Of a stretch of 46,437 nucleotides of DNA, positions 1-8,358 are shown piece by piece. The notes under the pieces are model-generated. The model worked only from the letters and a program-made list of their open reading frames with translations. It ran no database searches and had not been told where the DNA came from. The position numbers were made by a program, and so were the translations under genes. Numbering within the stretch: position 1 is the first letter of the stretch; each line of letters begins with the position of its first letter. Source of the DNA: JAYVFR01 sp043772945 (GTDB lineage Bacteria > Patescibacteriota > JACMRA01); contig JAYVFR010000003.1 of NCBI GenBank assembly GCA_043772945.1, forward strand, positions 1 to 46,437, written 5' to 3'.

Positions 1-139
1 AGAGTTTGTTGCTGTCCAAATATTTGTTGCAGGTCAGCTAGGATTAGATCTAGGTAGATATTACCACTTCGTAGACTCGTGTCATCTCCATTACAAAGAT
101 TTAGAATTGATAAAGGATGCATGTACAAAACTAAAATAA
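1..139 (+). CDS. Thymidylate synthase-like protein, C-terminal end (5' truncated)
   Basis: The open frame enters from the window edge (first full codon at base 2) and stops at TAA 137-139, leaving about 45 residues. The segment GLDLGRYYHFVDSCHLHYKD resembles the C-terminal part of the thymidylate synthase / dCMP hydroxymethylase fold, where a glycine-rich turn is followed by an H-x-x-D-S-x-H-x-Y type strand that contacts the nucleotide. The start, the folate site and the catalytic cysteine lie outside the window, so the call rests on one short motif. It could be another member of the family rather than ThyA itself. Confidence 0.5.
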   Translation, partial: EFVAVQIFVAGQLGLDLGRYYHFVDSCHLHYKDLELIKDACTKLK

Positions 140-425
140 TTAAAATTTTACTAGATAACTATTCTGAAAAATAAAGAAAAAAAGCTTTTTTCACAGAATA
201 TTTCTACCCCTGTAATCCTCTAAACCTCAAATAATTCTTGCCATTGCTCCAGCGTCTTCCAGTTAGGAATACAACTAACTCAACTATCATGTCATTGTTT
301 TTGCCAGCAGTACTTGAAAATCACTTGGCAGATTCTAGCATTGTCTCCTATTTTCTGGCAATCTGAATACCATGTCATATATATTTGACAAAAACTAGCT
401 TAAGACAGACTTTTTTGTCCAAAAT
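140..425. other. Intergenic region, no confident gene
   Basis: About 290 bases without a supported gene. Near 150-225 there is an A/T-rich inverted repeat (ATTCTG ... CAGAAT around AAAAAAGCTTTTTT) that may end the upstream gene. A TTGACA box at 385-390 lies 36 bases before the next start and is a candidate -35 element. On the minus strand a very short open stretch near 225-290 looks weakly protein-like but has no start or support. Confidence 0.35.
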
Positions 426-1490
426 ATGTCCAATGGTAATAATGCAATTGTGGTTTTTCGTGAGCCTGAAAACTCAAGATTAAAACAGTGGGTAAACCAA
501 AGCGTCAGAGATAACCAATTCTTGCTTTGGGTCTTTAAAATGTATTTTAAATTTTTTCAAACTATTGAGCAAATCATTGAAATCACCTCTTTAAAACTCA
601 ACATTTTAGTCGTTAGCTTAATTTTAATTCTAGTTAGTGGAATCAGCTGGAATTTAAGTGGGCTAAACTCTCAGAGATTGATTGCTAACAATAACCTAGA
701 GATTAGTCAAACTAGTCAGACTAATAATCTAATCGCTCAAATATCTATGCTAAGCGAAGAGCAAGCTAGAATTAACAACCAAATTAGCATACTAAATCTA
801 GAAATTACAAGTTATCTAAATAATTTAGATGGAACTAAAGTTTTAAAAGACAAAATTAACAGTATAGATCTAGAAATAGCAACTCAAAAAAAATTACAAA
901 CGGAATTAATTAATCCAAAAATAGCTGAATTAAATTTCAACTCTGGTCTAACAAATGATCCGCAAACCAAAATTAAATATATTCAAAACTCTATTACAAA
1001 TAATCTAAAATTACAAAAAAATAATTTATTAACTCTAACTTGCCTAAATACTAATTCAACTAATATTTTAGAGGCTGAGAACAAAATTGGAGAGCGGTAT
1101 CAAACTTTTTCTAAAACCCCTACAGAAAGTCAAGCAATTACTTTTTTTGACTTGCTTCTAAATCAGACACAGCTTATTAATAATGATTATCAGCAACTAA
1201 AAACTTGTAGCCTAGAAAATTTAAAATATCAAGATAAATTATCTTTTCAGATTGAGCAAAGTAACAATACACTAATTAATATTAGTCTAATCAATCAATA
1301 TATTAAAAACAGCGACAAGGAGCAATACGCCAATAAATTAACAGAGTTACAAAGTAATTTATCCAACCAAAAACTAAGTAATTTATCCAAAGAAATTCTC
1401 CTGGTTGTACTAGAGCAAAACTTACAGCTTCAATCTGATCAAAAAATAATTACTGATCAAACTAGAGATTTAACATACCTAAAAATTTAA
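426..1490 (+). CDS. Membrane-anchored coiled-coil protein, unknown function
   Basis: A 354-residue protein with a short cytoplasmic N-terminus, one clear membrane helix at about residues 57-80 (LNILVVSLILILVSGISW), then a long region rich in Gln, Asn, Leu and Lys that reads as coiled coil. No catalytic motif is visible. It is first in a tight plus-strand run: the next start is 7 bases after its stop, then 12 bases to the third gene, so these genes are probably co-transcribed. A structural or scaffold role at the membrane is only inferred from topology. I do not recognise a family. Confidence 0.7.
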   Translation: MSNGNNAIVVFREPENSRLKQWVNQSVRDNQFLLWVFKMYFKFFQTIEQIIEITSLKLNILVVSLILILVSGISWNLSGLNSQRLIANNNLEISQTSQTNNLIAQISMLSEEQARINNQISILNLEITSYLNNLDGTKVLKDKINSIDLEIATQKKLQTELINPKIAELNFNSGLTNDPQTKIKYIQNSITNNLKLQKNNLLTLTCLNTNSTNILEAENKIGERYQTFSKTPTESQAITFFDLLLNQTQLINNDYQQLKTCSLENLKYQDKLSFQIEQSNNTLINISLINQYIKNSDKEQYANKLTELQSNLSNQKLSNLSKEILLVVLEQNLQLQSDQKIITDQTRDLTYLKI

Positions 1491-1497
1491 CTTCTCT

Positions 1498-2289
1498 ATG
1501 CTCATTAATGATTTAGATTTAAACTCCTACCAGGCTATTTATATCTTCAGCGGGACAGTACAGTTTTATAATAGCAAACTCCTTCCTGGCAAGCTCGGAG
1601 CTTCAGACCTAGATAGCCTTCCCTCAGATGGTCAGAATCGTTGCGATGCTAGCTTGTTGATTGCAGACATCAATCAAAACATTAAATTAATTACTAGCAT
1701 GGGAAATAAGCCAATTCCAGGGGCTGGAAAAAGTGTTAATTACAGCCAAGTTTATGCAAATTATTTAATCCAAAAAGGTTTCAGCAAGAATAACATAATT
1801 CTTTCAACTCAATGCCTTGATTTAAACACTGAAGTAATCGCCCTCCACAAAACTGCTAGTCAATTGGGTTTAACTAAGGTTTTAGCCTTAACTACTCAAT
1901 TACAAGCCGAGCGACTTGGATATATCATAGATTTGTTAGATTATTATCCTAAATATAGCTATAATTTAGTAGAAGGTTCTAAGACTTGGAGAAGTTTTAG
2001 GGCTTTTGGGTTTACAGAATTACAATACAACCACAAATTTATTGACGCATATTTTTTACATTCTTTCAGATGTTTAAAAGAGCGTGAGTTCAAACTAGAT
2101 ATTCTAGATTGTGAAACTGTTTTGGAAACTTTTAATCCCCAGATGTCTGATAAAATAGAAAGTTATTTGAATTCCAAAAAAGCTCAAAAGCGTAAAGATG
2201 GAGAAACGATTTTAATTGAACAAATTTTGACAGGAAAATATAATCTAAGTAGTTTAGATCAAAAATCCAATAAGTTAATTACCATATAA
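1498..2289 (+). CDS. DUF218 (YdcF/SanA/ElyC-like) protein
   Basis: A 263-residue protein. It opens with a hydrophobic strand ending in SGT (AIYIFSGT), has a central part with S-x-N-Y-S-Q-V-Y-A-N-Y, then a helix-strand unit (NIILSTQCLDLNTEVIAL) and LALTTQLQAERL. This matches the DUF218 layout, in which an opening sugar- or nucleotide-like pocket is followed by a conserved segment of the form E-x-S-x-N-T-x-E-N. Here the latter reads TQCLDLNTEVIA, so one polar residue differs. Relatives are linked to envelope integrity (SanA, ElyC), but the reaction is not established. No signal peptide is seen, unlike SanA, so the protein may be cytosolic. Confidence 0.65.
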   Translation: MLINDLDLNSYQAIYIFSGTVQFYNSKLLPGKLGASDLDSLPSDGQNRCDASLLIADINQNIKLITSMGNKPIPGAGKSVNYSQVYANYLIQKGFSKNNIILSTQCLDLNTEVIALHKTASQLGLTKVLALTTQLQAERLGYIIDLLDYYPKYSYNLVEGSKTWRSFRAFGFTELQYNHKFIDAYFLHSFRCLKEREFKLDILDCETVLETFNPQMSDKIESYLNSKKAQKRKDGETILIEQILTGKYNLSSLDQKSNKLITI

Positions 2290-2301
2290 TCCAAAATAAT
2301 T

Positions 2302-2883
2302 ATGTCTAATAAAAATAATCCAGAAATAACTGAAAAAATTGTTTTAGAAGCTGAGTCAGTTGAGGAAAACAAAGAAAATAAAAAAGCCGAAGAACCAAAA
2401 AAAACAAACGAAGAAACGTCTCAAAAATCTTCAACTAAATTTGAATTTAACCAAATCCATAAAATTTTAAGAGACTGGTTCGTAGGAAAAGCTCCAGCTT
2501 TGCCAAAAGATACAATAGATATGATTACCAAGTATCTTGCTTACATCCAGCTAATTCCTGTGATTCTTGCTATTATAAATATCTTTGGAGTTTTAAATAT
2601 TTTTAATTTTTATGGTGCCTACAACACATATAGCTATATATTTAATACCCAAAACCCTATTATTCTAATTGCACGCATCGGACTATTAATTCTAACAATC
2701 GTATTTGGAATTTTATCGTACTCGCCGCTTAAGAAACTTCAATACAGCGGTTGGAAATATTTCTATTGGGGCGTTTGGGTAAATTTAGCGCTAAGTTTAC
2801 TTGTTTTTGATGTTTTTAGTATTTTAATTGGTGGAGGGATTGGATTTTATGTAGCTATGCAAATTGAAAGTCGTTACAAATAA
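2302..2883 (+). CDS. Small multi-pass membrane protein with charged N-terminus
   Basis: A 193-residue protein. Residues 1-50 are strongly charged (Glu, Lys) and probably disordered. After an amphipathic stretch come three to four hydrophobic segments at roughly 78-105, 118-142 and 153-187, the last with a GGGIGFY turn. It follows the DUF218 gene by 12 bases and ends just before the arginase-family gene, so all belong to one run. There are no catalytic motifs and I recognise no family. Membrane location is supported by composition only. Confidence 0.65.
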   Translation: MSNKNNPEITEKIVLEAESVEENKENKKAEEPKKTNEETSQKSSTKFEFNQIHKILRDWFVGKAPALPKDTIDMITKYLAYIQLIPVILAIINIFGVLNIFNFYGAYNTYSYIFNTQNPIILIARIGLLILTIVFGILSYSPLKKLQYSGWKYFYWGVWVNLALSLLVFDVFSILIGGGIGFYVAMQIESRYK

Positions 2884-2917
2884 CCATGCGGTTTTAATTC
2901 TTTTTTTCAAAAAAATC

Positions 2918-3841
2918 ATGGCAAACATAATACTCCCCGTCCCATCCTCTCAAAGCGTGTATGGACTAAACGAAGCTCAAACCTACAAAAGAATTTTAAA
3001 TGTTCAAGCAGCCAATGACACAATGAGCAGTCTTTTTCCCTCAAACCTTCTGACAACTAATTGTAAAATTTTAAGCCCTGTTTCATTTGAATCTCATCCT
3101 GACAGTGAGCCTTTTAAAGGATCTCTTTTAGCTAGCAACATCTCTGTAATGCAGAACTTAAAAGCTAGAATTGAGAGGGATTTTAATTTCCAAAATGATA
3201 AACTCTGTATCATAGGAGGAGACCACTCAATTTCAATTGGGACAGGTGCGGGCTTGAGCGGGTTAAGTGATATGTCCAAAATTGGAATGATTTATATTGA
3301 TGCTCATAGCGATTTTAATACGCCTCAAACAAGTCTGAGTAAATGTATTACAGGTTATCCTTGTGCCGTAAACTCGGGACTTGGCTTAACAGAATTTACC
3401 GATTTATTTAACGGAAATTTTATTGAAAAAGTTGTCCAAATTGGAATTCGGGACGTAGATGAGCTTGAAATCAATAATTTAAAAGAGAAAAATGTGAAAG
3501 TTTATTCAGCCCTAGATATAGAAGAATTTGGTTTAAACCAAGTGTTAAAAAATGCTCTAGATTATTTAAAAAACTACGATTATATTTGGCTTTCTATGGA
3601 TATAGATTCACTGGATTCTGTTTATTTTCAAAAAGGAGAAACTGATGTCCCAGTCTCGGGTGGCCTTACTCCCAGAGAGTTGTTGTATATTGTTAATACA
3701 GTAGAAAAAACCAAAAAGCTCAAAGTTTACGAACTAACTCAGCTAAACGATGTAGGTTACAATACACCCCTTGTTTCACTTTCAAGCCGTCTTATTGAGT
3801 TAAGTTTCGGACTTGGATTGTATCGCTATGGATTAAATTAA
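2918..3841 (+). CDS. Arginase/agmatinase/formiminoglutamase-family hydrolase
   Basis: About 307 residues. The ureohydrolase metal motifs are present in order: GGDHS (His near 103), DAHSD (128-132) and SMDID (Asp 228 and 230), which together bind the two-manganese centre that activates water for hydrolysis of a guanidino group. The usual proline after the last motif is replaced (DIDSLDS). The substrate (arginine, agmatine or formiminoglutamate) cannot be told from sequence. The ATG at 2918 is preferred over one at 2864, which would overlap the preceding gene and add a non-homologous leader. It is last in the plus-strand run that starts at 426. Confidence 0.85.
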   Translation: MANIILPVPSSQSVYGLNEAQTYKRILNVQAANDTMSSLFPSNLLTTNCKILSPVSFESHPDSEPFKGSLLASNISVMQNLKARIERDFNFQNDKLCIIGGDHSISIGTGAGLSGLSDMSKIGMIYIDAHSDFNTPQTSLSKCITGYPCAVNSGLGLTEFTDLFNGNFIEKVVQIGIRDVDELEINNLKEKNVKVYSALDIEEFGLNQVLKNALDYLKNYDYIWLSMDIDSLDSVYFQKGETDVPVSGGLTPRELLYIVNTVEKTKKLKVYELTQLNDVGYNTPLVSLSSRLIELSFGLGLYRYGLN

Positions 3842-3880
3842 AAAAATCCCTAATCTACAAACAAATATATAGACTAGGGA
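3842..3880 (-). terminator. Rho-independent terminator for the reverse ORF
   Basis: Inverted repeat TCCCTAATCTA (3847-3857) with TAGACTAGGGA (3870-3880). Read on the minus strand it is followed by seven T residues, so it terminates transcription from the interrupted gene at 3891-4286. On the plus strand it is followed by A residues, so it may do little for the arginase-like gene. Confidence 0.6.
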
Positions 3881-3890
3881 AAAAGTGTGT

Positions 3891-4286
3891 TTAGCTCAAT
3901 AATTTTTGATTGAATGGTTTAACAAGCCGACTATACCAAGGTAACCTTGACCAGACGCCCAAGTTATAATCTGCAATTAATAACATTTTATTAGGGTTGG
4001 AATTATCGTAATTAATCGTAAATAAATTGGAATTTATTAAAGGCGTTGCAAACAGATTTAAACTTTCGTGTGTAAACGAAATATTATCAATACCATATTT
4101 AATTTCAATGCCATAATAACGTGAATACACAACTGAGTTTCTAATTTGGCTTGGTAATTGTTTGTGTTTAGATTTAATTAATTTCTATGCTTCTTTTAGA
4201 ACAATGCCGTTATTACCTTCTACAGTAATTGTGTGTCCTTGAGGGTGAATTGTTAAGCTAATCTCCACAGGCTTTATCTCAATCAT
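3891..4286 (-). pseudogene. Orphan reading frame interrupted by one in-frame TAG
   Basis: Reading from ATG 4286, the frame gives 33 residues (MIEIKPVEISLTIHPQGHT...), then TAG at 4185-4187, then about 97 more open codons to TAA at 3891. A GGAG box lies about ten bases before the ATG and a terminator follows the end, so one gene of about 131 codons interrupted by amber is the simplest reading. The downstream part alone could start at GTG 4130. No family is recognised. It may be a recent pseudogene, two small ORFs, or a case of amber readthrough. Confidence 0.5.
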
Positions 4287-4408
4287 AATTGAATCTCCAA
4301 AAGAAAATTTTCAACATTACAGTAATATCTATTCACAAAAAATTAATTTTATCAAGTCAAGCACTGATTATTTTGCCAAAAAATAGTTTTTAAATTAATA
4401 GTTTAAAC

Positions 4409-5395
4409 ATGCAACAAACAAATATTATTCACAGTTTACCGATTAATAAAGTTTTTGAAACTAAAATAAATTTAATTCGTCGTAATATTAAAATTACAGC
4501 CCCAGAGAAAGAAAAATCAATAAACATTGAACTTTACAAACTAATTTCCAAATTTGCCCTAGAAGATGCTAATTTAACTCACCAAATTAGAATGGAGCTC
4601 TACACTAAGATTCTAGATATGTTTGGCGAAGACTGGGTTCAAATGCCCAAAGGAGTAATCTCAAAAACTATTCGCGAGATCAGTAAATTAATTTTAGAGA
4701 AATATATCGAACCAAAACAAGAATACGCAAAGTGCTTTTCGCGAGTTTATGGCAATTTAATTATTAAGGAATGGATTCGTGATTTATTAAATATTGAAGG
4801 TCAAGATGAAATTCTAGCATCCTCTAAAAGTGCGGTTAAAATTTTTATGGATATGAACGGACTTGGTAAATTAAATATGATTGGTAAACCTTTTCATACG
4901 GTTTCTAAAGCGATCGGGACTTTTGTTAACATGCTTAAAACCAGCCAAACCCTAACACAACTAAAAGCCCTTGGTTTAGAATGTAAGCTAAGTGTAGATG
5001 GCGGAGATGAATTTAGCATCTTTATTTACGATCCTAATTATCAAATAAATGTATATGCCTTGATGCCCGAGATTAAATACAGCCTCCTGCTTGAAATGGA
5101 ATCAACTGTAATTAATCATTTCCTTGATCAGACTAAATTAGATTATTTTTTTGGAGCCGGCAAAACTCCTGACGTTAACCTTTCTAGCTCAATCGGTTAT
5201 GTTTCTTTTTGGCAATTAGTAAATGGTTTAAGTCTAGAAGAAATAAAAAATCGTAACAGCGATCAGTTTTTAGACTTCATTTGCCTTCGTTGGTTTGATT
5301 TAGCTTATAGTGATGCGTCTAAATTCAAGATTGAGTACAAAGAATTAAAAATCCGTGAAAACCCAAAGCTCTACAACTTCCTGTTTAGCAAGTAA
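4409..5395 (+). CDS. Protein with degenerate GGDEF-like domain
   Basis: A 328-residue protein. The N-terminal 130 residues are helical and unrecognised. The middle has MDMNGLGKLN at 147-156, placed where GGDEF domains carry D-x-D-x-F-K-x-I-N, and then DGGDEFSIFI at 197-206, with an exact GGDEF pentapeptide at 198-202. The spacing of about 45 residues fits a diguanylate cyclase fold, but the residue before GGDEF is Asp rather than the usual Arg, and the second metal-site motif is altered. Activity is doubtful; GTP or c-di-GMP binding is possible. No membrane or sensor domain is visible. The C-terminus (MESTVINHFLDQ onward) is unrecognised. Confidence 0.6.
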   Translation: MQQTNIIHSLPINKVFETKINLIRRNIKITAPEKEKSINIELYKLISKFALEDANLTHQIRMELYTKILDMFGEDWVQMPKGVISKTIREISKLILEKYIEPKQEYAKCFSRVYGNLIIKEWIRDLLNIEGQDEILASSKSAVKIFMDMNGLGKLNMIGKPFHTVSKAIGTFVNMLKTSQTLTQLKALGLECKLSVDGGDEFSIFIYDPNYQINVYALMPEIKYSLLLEMESTVINHFLDQTKLDYFFGAGKTPDVNLSSSIGYVSFWQLVNGLSLEEIKNRNSDQFLDFICLRWFDLAYSDASKFKIEYKELKIRENPKLYNFLFSK

Positions 5396-5422
5396 TTCTT
5401 TGGATGCTGAGATTAGGAATAG

Positions 5423-5665
5423 AAGATCTCGCCTCAGTTACCAAGTTACAAGCTAATCAATACATTTTTTGTTTCTGGAGATTCGCTTAAAAACTTGACC
5501 TACGAGGATATTTTAAGGATTATTAACGATCCTGAAACACTAAAAGCTTATACAGATGCAAACCAAGCAAAAAGTGATCTGGCTAATACTAAAAAAGCTC
5601 AAGAAATTGGAGCTAAGCAACAAAGAGAAATAGACAGACGACTAAGAGGAACAAGACGACTCTAG
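5423..5665 (+). other. Open frame without a standard start, possible gene remnant
   Basis: Eighty codons are open from 5423 to TAG 5663-5665. The second half reads like a charged helical protein (LTYEDILRIINDPETLKAYT, then Lys/Gln/Arg-rich). There is no ATG or GTG in frame; a TTG at 5495 would give about 56 residues. An overlapping frame starting at ATG 5404 stops after 28 codons, which suggests a frameshifted small gene. A strong terminator follows at 5708. Confidence 0.35.
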
Positions 5666-5707
5666 TTAGTTTTTTTCAGCACTTGGTGACACTTGTTACT
5701 AATCCAC

Positions 5708-5737
5708 ACTCCTATTTTTACGAATAGGAGTTTTTTT
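5708..5737 (+). terminator. Rho-independent terminator
   Basis: Perfect nine-base stem ACTCCTATT / AATAGGAGT with a six-base loop and a run of seven T residues on the plus strand. It closes the unit containing the GGDEF-like gene and the remnant frame, just before the HAD promoter. Confidence 0.8.
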
Positions 5738-5770
5738 AATAAGAAAAATGTAAGAGGAAGTTTTCTTTTC

Positions 5771-5800
5771 TTGACTAACATATAACTTATAGCTTATAAT
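5771..5800 (+). promoter_or_regulatory. Promoter of the HAD gene (leaderless start)
   Basis: TTGACT at 5771-5776, an 18-base spacer and a perfect TATAAT at 5795-5800. The predicted transcription start falls within one or two bases of the ATG at 5809, so the mRNA should have almost no leader and no Shine-Dalgarno sequence. Confidence 0.7.
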
Positions 5801-5808
5801 CAAGGCAA

Positions 5809-6408
5809 ATGACTAATTGGATATTTGATTTTGACGGAGTTTTGGGCAATACTTTTAATCCACTTGTAGATTTTATAAGCCAAAGATATTTTATAAGCCG
5901 CAACAATGCTATCGGTATAGTTTATAAATACGGCCTTAAAAACAAACCAAATAAATTTTTTAAACCGATTCGCAAGTTAGAAAGTAAAAAGTTTTTTAAA
6001 TTTCTGCAAAATAACTACAATCCCGAGCATCTTTTAAGTTTAGAATTAATAGAAATAATTAAAAAGCTTGAGGGGGAAAAATATATTATTACAAGTAATT
6101 ATGATAATGTTTGCCAATATATTCTAGGGGAAAATGCCAATTTGTTTAAATCAATTGAAACTTTTGATACTTGGAAATCTAAATCACAAGCTTTAAAACA
6201 TTTAGAAACAGAATATAAAGTCAACATTAAGCAAGCTAAATTTCTAACTGACACAGTAGGGGATATATTAGAGTTTCAAAATTATTGTATCCCTCACAAC
6301 AATCTTTACGCTACTACAAACGGGTTCCACAGCTTACAAACTCTTCAATACTATGTCGCTAATTCAAGTAATTTGATAAATAGTTATGAAAGTCTTTTGA
6401 CAATTTAG
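5809..6408 (+). CDS. HAD-superfamily hydrolase
   Basis: A 199-residue protein. Motif I is FDFDGVLGNT (nucleophile Asp 7, acid/base Asp 9). Motif II is the Ser/Thr after a strand in YIITSNYD, motif III a Lys in the WKSKSQAL region, and motif IV is FLTDTVGDILEF with its paired aspartates. The set supports a phosphatase or phosphotransferase of the phosphoglycolate-phosphatase-like branch; the substrate is unknown. The start lies directly behind a consensus promoter, implying a leaderless mRNA. The next gene (M23 peptidase) starts 52 bases after the stop on the same strand. Confidence 0.8.
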   Translation: MTNWIFDFDGVLGNTFNPLVDFISQRYFISRNNAIGIVYKYGLKNKPNKFFKPIRKLESKKFFKFLQNNYNPEHLLSLELIEIIKKLEGEKYIITSNYDNVCQYILGENANLFKSIETFDTWKSKSQALKHLETEYKVNIKQAKFLTDTVGDILEFQNYCIPHNNLYATTNGFHSLQTLQYYVANSSNLINSYESLLTI

Positions 6409-6460
6409 TTCTTTTATTCCATTGTTGGTTTGGAACTCTTTTGAAAACCCACTTATTTTT

Positions 6461-7852
6461 ATGCCTAAAGCAATCAAATTTATTTTGATTTTAAACCTTA
6501 TAATTTCTTTAATTACTGTTTCTTTTAACGTATTTAATTTTAAGCTCAGCGTACTTGCCATCACAAGTGGAGAGCAGATAATTTTAGATAATTATAACAA
6601 AAAAAAGGAAGAGATTAATAGCAGTCTGAAAAATATTAATGAAAAACAAAATAATTTAGCAGGTGACATAGGTCAAACTAGCAATACTGTAAGCGAATTA
6701 AATAATAAAGGTAAAAAACTCCAAGACGAAGTCGTAGCTCGTCAAAAAGATGTTGATAATGTGCAAATTCAAATAGTATCGGTTGAAACTCTAATCAAAA
6801 AAATTGATGAACAAGTTGTTTATAATGAATCACAATTGGAAGTGATTAAAAACGAAGTTAAAATTTTAATTAATCAAATTCAAGAACAAGACAGAATAAC
6901 TCCTCTGCAAACTATTTTAAGTAGTAAAACTCTAGGAGAATTTCTAACTGGCCTATTTAGTTTAAAAAATACTCAAGAACAAGCTAATATTTTAACTCTT
7001 AAGATTGATGAAAATCAAAACGAATTAGCAAGAAATCGCCAAATGCAGTCAGAGATTAAAAGCCAGCTAGACGACACCAAAGCACTTCTTAGAAGTAAGC
7101 AAGATAGCCTTAAAAACTTGTTAACTCAAACTCAAGGAGAGCAAGTAAAATATGAAGAAATTTTAAAGCAGCAAGAGGAACAAATCAAAAAAATTCAAGA
7201 GCAACAATCTCAAACACAAGCTCAACTATCTAAAATTGGAGTTGAGTATATAGACGAGCTAAACCGAGTCCGTACCCAAGAACAAGCTAAATTAGATTCT
7301 CAAGCACGCGCTCTTTATAATAAGTCCTTTGGGGGTGGAAATATTAGTGGAAATAGCATAGGTGGTTATTTAGGTTGTTACTTTGAGGCTGATGGGTTAA
7401 ATGTTCCTAATGGATACTTTACTAAGCCTGCTAGTGGCTTTCTAACTGGAGGGTTTAATTGTGGGCATGATGGACTCGATATCGCAAATGGAGTTGGGAC
7501 AGAGCTTTATGCTATTGCAGACGGTAAAGTAGTAAAGAAAACTCCAGGAGTAGGTGGAGGGTGCTGGGGATACGGATGTAATGGAGGTTATGGGAACGCA
7601 ATTTGGATAGAGCACATTTTACCATCTGGGCAAACTATTACAACCGTTTATATGCATATGAATAGCGAGTCTCCAATTAGGCTCGGAGATAGAGTAGAAA
7701 AAGGACAAGTGATTGGTTATATGGGTACAACAGGTAATTCATCGGGTACACATTTGCACTTCTCCATGATTCAAGGCGATATTACCAGAGGAAACACTGC
7801 CTGCAATTACGGCGGATCAGGTAAATGCTACAATCCATCGCGCTATTTGTAA
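6461..7852 (+). CDS. Secreted coiled-coil M23 murein metallopeptidase
   Basis: About 463 residues. The N-terminus is a signal peptide or membrane anchor (KFILILNLIISLITVSFNVF). Residues 35-270 form a long Gln/Lys/Glu-rich coiled coil as in EnvC and PcsB-type proteins. The C-terminal LytM domain has the zinc motifs GHDGLD (His and Asp), YMHM and THLHFS (HxH). Such enzymes cut peptide bonds of peptidoglycan cross-links and often act at division, with the coiled coil giving regulation. ATG 6461 is preferred because a TTG at 6422 only adds residues before the signal. It follows the HAD gene and precedes a small membrane protein. Confidence 0.88.
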   Translation: MPKAIKFILILNLIISLITVSFNVFNFKLSVLAITSGEQIILDNYNKKKEEINSSLKNINEKQNNLAGDIGQTSNTVSELNNKGKKLQDEVVARQKDVDNVQIQIVSVETLIKKIDEQVVYNESQLEVIKNEVKILINQIQEQDRITPLQTILSSKTLGEFLTGLFSLKNTQEQANILTLKIDENQNELARNRQMQSEIKSQLDDTKALLRSKQDSLKNLLTQTQGEQVKYEEILKQQEEQIKKIQEQQSQTQAQLSKIGVEYIDELNRVRTQEQAKLDSQARALYNKSFGGGNISGNSIGGYLGCYFEADGLNVPNGYFTKPASGFLTGGFNCGHDGLDIANGVGTELYAIADGKVVKKTPGVGGGCWGYGCNGGYGNAIWIEHILPSGQTITTVYMHMNSESPIRLGDRVEKGQVIGYMGTTGNSSGTHLHFSMIQGDITRGNTACNYGGSGKCYNPSRYL

Positions 7853-7899
7853 AACCAATCTTGACTAATAGTAGTTTTAGTACTTTTATTAATGCCATT

Positions 7900-8358
7900 A
7901 TGACTACTAATGTATTATTTAAGTTACTATTAATTATCTTGCAAACAATTTTTTGTTTAACTTGCCTAATAGCGACACTACCCAATGGGTACTACAACAA
8001 TCTCTATGGAATCCCTGTCTTTATTGTAACTTTTAGTACTACTTTCATTAGTTTAATTTTAATTAATACTGTTTTAAGCTCGGCTAGAAACAAAATTCAG
8101 AAGTTTTTGTTACATAATTTAATTTGCTCTATTTTGACTTTTATTCCTGTGCTAGGATGGATTGCAATTACTTACAATTTTATTATCTCAGTATTTGCAA
8201 TTAATATTACTATTGGCTCACTAGTTACAAATAATCAAAACCTTAAAGAAGATCAGAGTGATGATCAAGATTTAACTAAGTTATTTACCTCAACAAAAGA
8301 AAATGAAACGTCATCTAGCCAAAAGAAACGTAAAGTCGTAAATAAATATTCGCGCTAA
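7900..8358 (+). CDS. Small four-helix membrane protein
   Basis: About 152 residues from ATG 7900. Upstream in-frame starts overlap the M23 gene and add no membrane signal. Hydrophobic segments lie at roughly 5-25, 35-55, 70-92 and 95-115, followed by a polar tail rich in Asp, Ser and Lys ending KKRKVVNKYSR. No motif is recognised. Its stop overlaps the end of the convergent membrane gene by four bases. Position behind the M23 peptidase suggests an envelope role, but this is inference. Confidence 0.6.
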   Translation: MTTNVLFKLLLIILQTIFCLTCLIATLPNGYYNNLYGIPVFIVTFSTTFISLILINTVLSSARNKIQKFLLHNLICSILTFIPVLGWIAITYNFIISVFAINITIGSLVTNNQNLKEDQSDDQDLTKLFTSTKENETSSSQKKRKVVNKYSR

